DNA from: Wuchereria bancrofti
Taxonomy: Eukaryota; Nematoda; Chromadorea; Rhabditida; Onchocercidae
NCBI GenBank assembly: GCA_005281725.1
Contig: SSBO01000004.1
Coordinates: forward strand, 1,550,001-1,614,000
Length of the DNA: 64,000 nt
Reading direction: 5' to 3'
Positions 12,701-23,500 of this stretch are shown here, one piece after another (position 1 is the stretch's first letter; every line of letters starts with the position of its first letter). The notes under the pieces are model-generated. The model saw nothing but the letters and a program-made list of their open reading frames with translations. It had not been told where the DNA came from and ran no database searches. A program made the position numbers and the translations under genes.

Positions 12701-15700
12701 ATATCTGCTATAGATATCATTTCAGGTATATTCAATTCTTTACTGAAACATCTACGTCGATCTGTTGAATTTCAACAAACCGAAGAATGCCCATCGATTG
12801 ATCAGGAAAAAATATATCAAGAATCTTTAATTAATGCTATGGGTGACTATGCATATGCACTGCCTGATTACCAGAAGGTAATCCGTTGTTATATAACTTG
12901 TAAAAAACGTTTGTTTGCAGTGGATTGCACGAAATTCCATCTGAATTGTTTCATCCTATAATATAATTTTTTACCTATATATTCATAATATATTTCTTTG
13001 CAATTTTGCAAATGTTGTTTTTCATTGTGTGCTATGAATTGATTTTAAATCCAGAATATTTGCTGAATATTGCAAAATTTTGTTGAGAACACATGATGAA
13101 TGCTTTATTCAGTTTCAGTTTTTAGGTCGAAATTATGCTTTTTATATCCGCTAACATACCAAATCTTGGAAAAGACAATCAGTCACTAAAACCGAGTGAT
13201 ACTTTCTTGCAGCATATACTTGTAAAAACACTCTTAAAGGTGTATTTTAATGCTCGAAGTTAAATTTAATTTTATTGTGCAGTTTGCATCGTCTCAGGGT
13301 TATTATGCAAACTTTTTAATTTTCAAATCATTCTACTAATTTATGTGAATTTCAAATTAAACATTAGTTACTCATAAAATCTGATTTTTAGGTGGCAACG
13401 AAATACCGAACAGGTTTCATGTCAACGATATTTAGCAATAATTTCCCAAACACACTGTTGCGATTAGCTTTAACTGGTGATCCTGTCGTTCGTTTAGATA
13501 CGCAGTGCATTTTCCATACTTTACTCGACAGGTTTATATCTTATTTTTATAGTTTGTTTATTCTTTAAATTATTTAGATGGTTGAATTCAAATATAATTC
13601 ATTTCTTGCAAGTTTTGGATGCAAAATACAAACTGTGGATATCTTCATGCTCTTTAGTATCTGTAGGAAGCTTTGCAGTTTCTTCAACTTCTTGCAGGCA
13701 TGATAATTTGTCAGTATTACGGCATTTACCTTACGTCAACGATGTTACTGATTTGCAGTTAACCTTTGAAAAATGTAGTCGGTCGGATGAAATGATTATG
13801 CGAAACTATGCACCGCATTTACTTAATGCTCTTCATAAGTAAGTATGTAGGTAATCCGTATTCTAGATCAAAAATATTCCGAGTCGTTTGATTCTTTTAC
13901 ATTATATTTATGACTTGGCATGGAAAAAATTCAAGAACTTCAAACATTTTTTACTATCGGAAAGCTTGTAGATGCGTTTGGATGGTGCCGGAAGATGAGA
14001 CACAAAGAGAACATATGGATGCAATCCTTTGCACGATGGCTTTATTATGCATTGAAGTTGGTTTTGATGAAGTAAGTTCATTCTTAATTATTTTCGTAGC
14101 TTATTGTTTAAAGCTTAATTAGTGTTTTTTCCTGTAATTTTTTGATAGTAACTTTACGGTTATGAAAAAATATGTCATAAACTCGCTTTTGTTGGGTCGC
14201 TTCAACACTGTTTTTGTTAGCAAAATTGTATAAAGGAAATAAAGGAAAAGTAGATATTAACATTTTAGATGTTGATACAATTATTCCGGTTGTCTTTTGC
14301 TCTACAATCAATGGCACTGGAATCGTCATTTCGTTTTAATGATGCTAAGCGTATAGCTATCCATAATTTGGTGGCAAAATACCTTAACTTCAGCAGTCAG
14401 CTTATGGCCATACCATCTCTTTGTCAACATGTTCAGCAGGTAATAAAACTGTTGTAGAGTTTAAGTCTAATTTATGAATTAATGAAAGAAAGAAAAACTT
14501 TTTCGATCGAAGATATTCTGTATATGATGAATTCATGTTGTTTTTCATTCCCTTTCAAAAATACGGAATGAATATGTACATGCTTCAGGTGTGGAAGGAG
14601 CACGATGTGTAGGAATTTTGCTGAGAACATAGTTAGAGTCTTTGAAATGCCTTGGGATATTTTAGACGTAGGTGCATAAATTTTTCGAAAGAAGTCTTAA
14701 GGACAGTTATAATTTTGTTTTTGCCTTCAAATTTTAATTTTAAAATGAAAATTCAAAAAGTAATTAAAGAAATCATTGATTTAGATTGTAAAGCAACGGG
14801 CGTTACGAGCCCATCCGTTGCTAAACCTTTTTTCGGAATTCCAGTCTGATAAAAAAAGTCCCAAAAAGGCTCCGCTTGCATGTGATGACGATGAAGAACA
14901 AGCGGCGCTTTGTCTTGAAGAGGATGCAACAATTCTTTTCGATATCGATGACGTCAGCGAAATGCTTAAGGTGGAAAATGCGTATTTGAATTGTTCGCAA
15001 GATATATTCGGTAACTAACGGGCGTTACGAGCTTTTAACTGACTTTGAATGCTTAAAGCTTTGAAAACGTACTTTGGAGTTGCCTGTATTGCTACTGACT
15101 TCTTGTCGTTTGCGTTATTTTAGGCTACCGGTAAGGATGTGAAGAACTTGACAGTATCATTCGTTTCGAAAGGCGCAGCACTAGCGTCATCAATATCTGG
15201 TGACATGGAAGTAAATAGAGATTGGCCATTCAGAGAAGCCGAAAAAATGAATAATGTTGATGGAACAGATAATAGTGGAATTGATGAAAACACAGTCTCC
15301 GTTGATATGAGCATTGATTGGAGTCCATCTGAATCTATACAGACTTCTCGAAAAAATACAATTTTTTCACCAACACGAGAAAGTAAGAATTTCCATCTGT
15401 AAAGATTCATTGAAATTATTTGTTTAACTAAACACTATATTACAGAATCTGATCTTCCTCCGACGACTGTTAATGAATTGCGCAAGAGAACGAATACGTT
15501 AATTGATCAGAGTGAAGAAGAAAAAAGGGAACAGGTTTATATCATTTGTTTGTGTGTTTTTCTGGGTTTTGTGATTTTCTTTTTTTTTTTTTGACCTTCA
15601 TAGTGTCATATTAATGCAAAAAGCGGAGGCATGTCCATTGCCGTAAAAAACATAAGCAACTTTGTAAAACTTTTATTGGTTAAAGGGAATTGCAAATATG

Positions 15701-15988
15701 AATACACATGAGTACTTACTTGGGAAATTACTGCTGTTGACCAAACCTAACTTCAATATGGTTCTTTTATAGAAACGGACACAAAGAATTCTGAATAAGT
15801 TTCGTACTCAGGACTTCAATCAGCTTGTAGAAGAAATGCATCAGGAACGTGAAGAAGTTGACTTATCGCGAACTGTGAAACGATTACTTCAACGAAATCA
15901 CGATGCAAATCGTATGAATGAATGTGGATGTTACAATAAACCGAAAAGTATTTTCGAACTCAAATTACCTGAATCTTATGTTTTTTAA
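9762..15988 (+). CDS. efr-3: EFR3 homologue, plasma-membrane anchor of PI4KIII-alpha
   Basis: EFR3 is a palmitoylated armadillo/HEAT-like protein that recruits the PI 4-kinase III-alpha/TTC7/FAM126 complex to the plasma membrane. Eighteen exons: 9762-9835, 10005-10152, 10457-10582, 10746-10911, 11026-11136, 11230-11443, 11667-11826, 12024-12144, 12726-12877, 13392-13531, 13578-13838, 13936-14071, 14269-14439, 14626-14667, 14845-14970, 15124-15382, 15446-15534, 15773-15988. They total 2712 bases, an unbroken 903-residue frame, close to the family length. Evidence includes the N-terminal cysteine cluster MDTFMYCCAPCKPRYRRLVD (palmitoylation site in the family), QKLTFYAISRPEKLDRIGEY, NFANIEENTPAYHREYDFF, WGRQYMDKIIPSILFNLQ, YLNFSSQLMAIPSLCQHV and the C-terminal FELKLPESYVF, all in family order. 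The 42-base exon at 14626 is the least certain; it was chosen because it alone keeps the phase. All introns are GT-AG. Confidence 0.95.
14795..15032. repeat. 16-base direct repeat flanking efr-3 exon 15
   Basis: The identical 16-mer AACGGGCGTTACGAGC occurs at 14795-14810 and 15017-15032, in the introns on either side of exon 15 (14845-14970). It is unusually GC-rich for these introns. No further copy was noticed in the window. Confidence 0.8.
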
Positions 15989-16598
15989 TGTCATCTTAGA
16001 AGGTCTTAAATTTAAAAATTTTATAGTGTGAGAAAAAAGTGAATACTTCTTCGTGGGAAGTTCGAAGAGAAATCCGGGAATTCGCATCATTTAACTGTAT
16101 CTTTTGTTTCTCACACAAGTCAAATTCCAGCTTCAGTATAGAATCTCCAAATGAAAGCATAAGCCATTAAATGTAACTGCACATTTGAATACAGCTGTGT
16201 AGCGGCAATATGATCTAATCCTTTTTTTGTGCTAGTAGGCTAGTGGTGAAGCCAATAATGAACAGAATTCAATCATTTACTTTAACGCTATAAATAAGCG
16301 CGCAGTACCGTACAAAAACCAGTACAAAAACCAAATTGAAATAACTATTGACATTTTACGACCCATTGTACATGCATCATTGCATGACAGTACCCTGCTA
16401 AATTACATTTGGCATTTTGACAAATTTTTTGAATTTCGTGGTGTGATGATTTAGTTGTAGATATATGTATGTATATGTTTGTAGATTTCTCGTCATCCAT
16501 TATGCAATAATTAATCCCAATGTCGTTTTCCTTGATGTGCATCTTGTGTTATTAAAAAATGTAAATTATTATTGTTTATAGATGAAATGATTATATAG

Positions 16599-17077
16599 AA
16601 ACTATTTCTTTGGATTTTTTGAATGATGTTACGGAAGTCACAAACAGAGATGCGGTGAGAAGTTTGAAGTTGCTAGGTTATGAAGTTTCACAACCAATTG
16701 ATCCCCAAATTGCTTGTAGGATTTCTAAAAACTATTTCATTTTTTTGTTGTAAAAGCAAATTTTCGGTTACAGATTAGGGATATCGTTCCCATCTTAAAC
16801 TTTTATAAATAAGTCTCTTCGGATCAGGTCACAGACTGAAGCTTCATGTTACAACTGAGTACTTTTCTGTATTTTGAATTCATCTTTCCATGTAAAACAT
16901 GTGTAAAATAGGTAGATTTCTGACAAATATTGAGAAGTTTATATACGAAATACAGTTGAATTCCCAACTTATTTTTTAGCTTGTGAAAAAGGAAGACCGA
17001 TAAGCGAAATTAATTTGTCTAGACACAGTATTACGATCACTTTAATACGTTTACTGGATGCAGTAGCCAAGTCATAG
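16599..17077 (+). CDS. Unrecognised small gene, last two exons
   Basis: Two exons join in frame: about 16599-16715 (ending T|GTAGGA) and 16980-17077 (after ATTTTTTAG, ending in TAG). The joined frame reads LDFLNDVTEVTNRDAVRSLK, continues through LGYEVSQPIDPQIAS and ends RLLDAVAKS. Composition and splice phase look like real coding sequence, but I do not recognise the family. There is no in-frame ATG in the first of these exons, and an in-frame TGA lies just upstream of it, so at least one 5' exon is missing from this model. It sits between efr-3 (stop at 15988) and sgt-1 (start at 17635) on the same strand. It could be an independent gene, a member of a short operon, or a decayed fragment. 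Confidence 0.4.
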
Positions 17078-17634
17078 TATGTACCCATGAAGGTGTTCCT
17101 TTCCCACGAACAGTATTCTAGTCGTCGCAAGAGAAGGACCTCATCCTTCCAAAAAAATCCCTACTCTCTTCCTGCTGCACTGTTCGTTTGTGGGACGTTC
17201 CAGTTGCATTCAATGTCAGTTCTCCATTAGCGTAGGTTCTTCTGAGAATGTGGATCGGGTTGAGTTCAATTCATAGGTCACAGTTGTGTGTGGTTTACCT
17301 GGCTTGTGGTTACATGTTGACATGTTTCTTTTGGCTCAAATATTGTATGGATTTGTACACCTTTCTATTTGCTTTTTCTTTGATCAGTTTTCTCCGACAT
17401 TCTGCGATTGATTCAAATATGATCTGCAAAATCTTTTAGAGAATTTTATTGGCTTTCGTATTCCTGTCTAAGGACACAATATGCAAATCAGTGGAGACTT
17501 TCGATGCATTACGTGTATGATCTTTGGACTTTAAAAGATATCGTTTCCAGCTCCTCGAAAATGAAACCGTATACTGTATCAGAAATGCTTTCAGATTTTG
17601 GTGAGTATAGAGTGCGCGAGGAAAAACTAAGAGA

Positions 17635-19779
17635 ATGAATGACTCAGCTGATGCAGCATCCAGCAATCCGGAATCGAGTCATAAGAAGCAAGATATCAGT
17701 GATGAAAAGAATCTCGTCGTTTCATTCATCCAATTCTTGCGTCAACGGATTTCACGTGAACAGTGCACGACTGATCAGGTTGAAGGGATTGAAGGTTATT
17801 GTCGTTGTTGTACTTCACCATGGTTTACCTCACTGATGCGGTTGTTAGCATGACCAGAGCAAATAGTAGCTTTGTAGTAAAACTCATGATTGATTCCGGA
17901 ACATCCGTATTCATTACATCCGTGCTTTTGTTTCTGTAATCACAAAATCGTTGCATACCATTCATAAGTTATTTCAAGCTTGAAAGAATTAATTTAATGC
18001 GCATTTTATTAATCCCAACCAAATTTTATGGAAAAATTTTTTTCAGTGGCTATTCAGTGCCTCGAAACAGCATTTGATTTAACGGACTCCAGTTACTTGT
18101 TTCAACCATCAAAACCTCTTTTGGATATTTTCGTTGCAGCTGAGGGTCTTCCTGCCGTATGCTTCATTTTTAAATCAACTAGCTATCGCGAAATAAAAAG
18201 AGTTATTAGGGCTTCCTATAATGCAGCGCAACTCATTTTCCAACTATATGTATGCCAGTCTTTGTACAACACTTCTTAAAAAGTGTGCTCTTAATTGTCT
18301 AAGTTAGGTTGTTTTGAAGCAGGCATTGACCATTCAACAAAAAAAGTGGTACATTGAAGTTTCAGGGTGTTGATGATTTTCCGAAACCAACTGCAGAAGA
18401 AATCAAAATAGCGAATAATTTAAAAGAAGAAGGAAATACACTGATGAAATCTTCGCAGTTTGAAAATGCCGTGTTAAAGTACAATGAAGCTATCAAGCTG
18501 AACAAAGATCCAGCTTATTTTTGCAATCGGTAGATCTAGAAATTCTGATATACTGTCTTTAAAATAGGCGAAACTTATCATTAGTCTGGTTAACATAATT
18601 ACTGGAAAGTTTTCAGATCTTTGGAAGATAGCAGAGCATTAAAAAACTTATTTTAGGAAAGCATATTATAAACTGACAGCTCTTAAGTTTTTTATAAGTG
18701 TTTTCAAAATATGTTTTTCCTTTAAAGAGTTTATCATGCATTTGAGAGCAGCAGCTTACTGTCGGCTAGAACAGTATGATCTGGCAATACAGGATTGTCG
18801 TGCTGCACTGGCCTTGGATCCAAAATATAGCAAAGCTTATGGACGAATGGGGTAAAATTTAGTGTTTTCTGTTAAGCCAACATTTTTTCATTACAATCGA
18901 ATGATTAGTTGCGTAATTTCGCGTATTTTTTTAGGTTGGCATTGTCTTGCCAGAATCGTTATGAGCAAGCTGTAGAAGCATATAAAAAAGCACTAGAATT
19001 GGATCCGGAACAGGAAAGTTACAAAAATAATCTGAAAATTGCTGAAGATAAACTGAAAGAACTGGAGGAATCATTCAGGCAGGGACAAGGTCCTGGGGTA
19101 GGTTTTGTCATACTTTCGAGTGATTTAGTTCATATCTGCAAACTCTATAAAGATTTCTTTGTTTCAGCTGTTTGGTTCTCAGATGCCTGACATGACTGCA
19201 CTGCTGAATAATCCAGCGATGATGAACATGGCCAGACAACTGATGTCTGATCCAAATATTCAGAATATGATGTCACAGATGATGACTGGTATTCTCGGCA
19301 GTGGATCAAATGCTGGCGTTTCTAATCTTATTGAAGCCGGCCAACAGGTTGTTTTTGTTTACATTGATACAAATTTGGTTGAAGTAAACAGGTTTTAGAA
19401 ACTTAATTGGTTTTGGTATGTTATTTCGTGGACATGGGATGCGTTACTATTTTTGCCTACTTTCAGTTAGCTCAACAAATGCAGAGTGCTAATCCAGATT
19501 TGGTTGAACAGCTGAGACAGCAGTTCCAGGGCCAAGGTGGTTTTATATTTCACCGTTTATATATAGTTAAAAGACGGACTGCTATTAGTTATTATTTCAA
19601 CTTTTTCTTGCTCAGCTTTTTGGACAGCATTTCGTTTTTCTATGTAAGACGCAAGTATCGTTTTTAATAAAAAAAAAATCTCCTAAACAAATTATCTACA
19701 GAATTATTTCTTAGGAGGTCCTAGCAATGAAAGCGATAGGAATGGACCGCATGAAAATGGCACGCAGCCTCCGCAGTAA
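17635..19779 (+). CDS. sgt-1: SGT, small glutamine-rich TPR co-chaperone
   Basis: SGT (SGTA in vertebrates) is a cytosolic homodimeric co-chaperone that binds Hsp70/Hsp90 tails through TPRs and hands tail-anchored membrane proteins to the GET/BAG6 pathway. Eight exons: 17635-17794, 18047-18156, 18366-18529, 18747-18851, 18935-19097, 19168-19347, 19467-19536, 19715-19779. They sum to 1017 bases, giving 338 residues, the usual family length. The N-terminal dimerisation region ([13 protein letters not shown] and [12 protein letters not shown]) is followed by three TPRs at about residues 100-210 ([59 protein letters not shown]), then an NNP/methionine-rich segment ([19 protein letters not shown]) from about residue 245 and a short Q-rich tail. 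The exon 4 acceptor TTTGAG is weak but the phase fixes it. Confidence 0.96.
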
Positions 19780-20589
19780 TTCTCTGAAGTATTAGTGATT
19801 TTACTCTGCAGGCTTTTCTGCTTTTTTGATATTTATGTTTCGGCGACCACAGATTACTATTTTTGGTTATATATTCCTTTTTTAATCAGTGGTTTCTTTA
19901 CAACTTCTAAAACTTTTTATATGATAAGCTGTATGCTGTTGCCCGAAGCGACTTAAAAAAACTAATATGAAGTCTTGTTCCATATAACAAAATGAGACAA
20001 ATACATTTTCTCTCTCCGATCCTAGCAGTATATTTTAATTGCAAACCGTCGGATTCCTATTAAATGCATTTTGAATATTTTCGGACATGGCTTTTTCTTC
20101 ATTAAATTAACTTATAAAAGTCTGTGAAGAATGATTTGATCCCGACATGGTACCACTTCCGTATCATAAATTACAAAGTCAAAATGAAAGATAGGGAAAA
20201 CAGATTGTAGTTTTGAGACTTGTGTGAATTATTGGAGTTTATCTGTGTGAAGAAGGCAGATAAAAGGTTGTTTGGTTATTTGGAAATGTAGTGTATAGAT
20301 GTAAACTATCGGTAATATATTTTTGTACTCAAAGTTCCCTTCATGAAAGGTATTTGCATATGTGAAAAAAGTTACGATAATTCCTTGGAGTCATACTGTT
20401 TAAAACTAACTGCGCAAAAGGCCGAGATGAAAGCATCCTCTTTATTCTCTTCCAATGGAGGAATATGTAGTTCGGCTGTTTCTGAAAAATTTCTTACAGA
20501 AATCTATTTCCTTTAACTTCTACGTTATATTAGAAAAGTAATTTGCCGTATTCTCCACACGTAAGAACAAATAAGTTTGTTTCCTTTAT
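19780..20589. other. Convergent intergenic region
   Basis: This lies between the 3' ends of sgt-1 (plus) and the LRR gene (minus). It should hold both 3' untranslated regions. I see no additional exon or repeat in it. Confidence 0.5.
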
Positions 20590-23500
20590 TCAACAAATAA
20601 CCCTTTGCACACAGGAATCTTTGAGACACTGCAATGCTTTATCACTGAACTTTGGACGTCCGCTAAAATCAGCGTGTGATATCCACTCAAGGTCAGGACA
20701 AAACTGCGCCAGCAAATATATTGACTTGTCTGTACATGACGTTGCACGAATTCGCACTTCCTTTAAACAACACTTCCTGAAGTATAGTTTTTGGTTGCAC
20801 CTATCCAATAATGGTACTAGATGTCTTTACTATTCAAGCTTCTGGAGGAAATTCAGTAAGAAGCATTTTTGTATTTTTATTTAATAATGAATGCAAATTC
20901 ATAAAAATAAAAGTAGAAGTTTCCAGTGTACAATTTCGTTATGTCATCTTAGAAAACATTTTTTGAGCTTGTAAAAAACAAAGTTGAGGATGGAATTTAT
21001 GAACTAAAGTTTACCGCGCCAAGGCAGCAAGTCCTTTGTCGGTGACATATCTACAACCATTCAAATTAATATTTTTCAAACCCATGCAATTATCTGCTAA
21101 TAACGCCAAGAAGCGATCATCAACACATGGGATATGCGACACCTCTAAGTCCTAAAATATTCAAAAACATTTTCGGGTTAACAACAACGACTTGTTTTTG
21201 CTGATGGCGCTACTTTTATAGTGCTTAAGTTTAATTCCTTAAATTTATTTCCTGAATCTAAGTCAATAGAAACAATCTGTGGTATATACACGAGAAGAAA
21301 GGCCAACGAGAAGAAAAGAAAGATTAAGAAAGGCTTGACGAGATGGAAAAGTGGTAATGCTGGATTGACTTGAACCCAGTACAGGGAAACATTTGGAGGA
21401 GGCAGGTTAGAAAATCTAAGTTTTATGTACCGTGATCGAATGTGCGCCACGCGCAATCGCAAACAGAGCTCTGTAAGTTGTTCGAAGACGGCAAAGTTTC
21501 AGAGATCGTAATCTTGAACCTGGTGAATGAATTCCACCTAGAATATGGACAAAGTTTGTCATAGCTTTTAAAAGTTTTTATTAGATAGCAACGGAACTTT
21601 CAAGTGATGACATGTTTAGTGAAATTTTCTTCTAAGATTACGTCTGCTTTCTGTTAGATTCAATAATTAGTTCCTCTATTCAAAAAAAATCTGGAGATCA
21701 AAATGCAAACCAGTAAAGAATAACCGCAGTAACTTGTTGTTGATGTGCTTGACGTCAAGTGCCAAATGACTTAAATTTGGTAAACACTGTGTTATCAAAC
21801 TGAAGACACCATCAATAATCGTTGGCAGCGATATCTAAAAACTGATAGTAAAAAAAGATACGCTTTTCCTTAAGATTATCCGAAACCCAAAAAATAAACT
21901 AAAGGAGGATTTGGGTCAAAAAGTTTAGAGAACTGAGGACGGAAATGATGCTGTGTATAGAAACCGGTACCAGTTTCTCAAAATTACATAACAATTGGAA
22001 ATTTAAAAGCTCACATGAAGCCGCGTTATTTTGCTTCCAATATAAGGTAAGATAGAACGTAGAAATGAATTAGCATCTTCTACACATCGCTAAAAATGAA
22101 TAGTTAGGTGGAAATCGATAAAAGTTTAACGGTTATGCCTTCAAAATGGGACGATAAAATTTACCTCTTCCGCCTCATGAAAACTGCTTTTTATACATGA
22201 TACTCGATTTGGAGAAGGAAATGACTCTACGTCGTCACTATGAAAAAAAAAGTGCAAGGAAAGCAGAAGAAACTAGTAGCGAAGCAGTTAAATTATGGAT
22301 ATTTGTGAGCAGTAATAGCTCGCAGTGCGGCCATTTTTAGATAACAGGATTTCAGGATAACTGGACCAAATAAAGTTTAAAGAAAATTGTTAAATCCTCA
22401 CCCAGCTTGGCTCCTTGCAGTTCATCTGTAGATGAATACTCGTCAGTTGAGGTAACGTCTCCAAACGATCAATTAAACTATTCACGTCCTCATCGCCGCA
22501 TACTGACAACCGTATCCTACTTACCGTTGGTGGTAACAGAGGTAAAGTGAAAAAATAGTTCCCTAAAACAAGTGATAATTTGAATTACAATCTAATTTCG
22601 TTTCGGGTAAATCTGGTAACAACTAAAGCGGATACACATAAATGAATGTATCTGTATGGGAAATAAAACAGCCTCTTTCCCAGAGAACATCTGCAGCAAT
22701 GGCTTAATAAATATCAGAAAAGTAGCCGTTGACGATTTCGTTAACTACATCGAAATGCGAGAAAATGATAAGAGCAAGAAAAGGAATGAATAGGGAGGTG
22801 GAAATGGATGTTCAAGATAAAAGAAAATAAAACAAACCATGTAAATCAACATCACGCAGTCCTACACCAGCAATTCTGTATTCAGGCATTAGTGCAAGCT
22901 CTCTCCCTACCTAAATAAAAAGCGCTTTTAAAAAGGTCATCCAGTATTAAACTTTTATTTTCAATGCCAGATGTACCCAATTTTCAAAGTGGATAATAAA
23001 TTCCTCAAACGAATACCTCGAAAAAGCGACAAAGCGATAACTGCTTAATGTTTGGACAATTACGACTCAAATAAAACAGAGCAGAAGATGGATCGACTAC
23101 ATTTGGTAAAAAATCCAACTCCAAAACAGATAATTTTTCTCCGAGATAGTGTGCGATATCATAAAGTGCTTGATCATTTAGACCTAAATTTCGTCAGCGA
23201 AATTCAATCAGCTGCACAAAAACAGCAGTTAAAAGACTGAATTAAATCGAACATTTATGATGCATGACGTGGAATCGAAAGAATGTTAAAATAAAATGCA
23301 TAAGAATTGTTCTATGTTGAAGGGGCTAACCTCTGCAGCTATTCAAGTACAAACAATGAATGTTACGATTTAAATAAACAAGCTGATAGATCCCATCACT
23401 TTTGATCTGAATTGAAAATATAAAATTGACAGACTTCATAAAAGAGCAACATTGCAAATGACATCCAAATTACAAAATCTGTCGAAACGGAAAATGAAAC

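Noticed and set aside
14580..14625. Exon starting at the GTGTGGAAGG block in efr-3
   Set aside because: It gives an immediate stop in the required phase. The 42-base exon at 14626-14667 keeps the frame across both neighbours.
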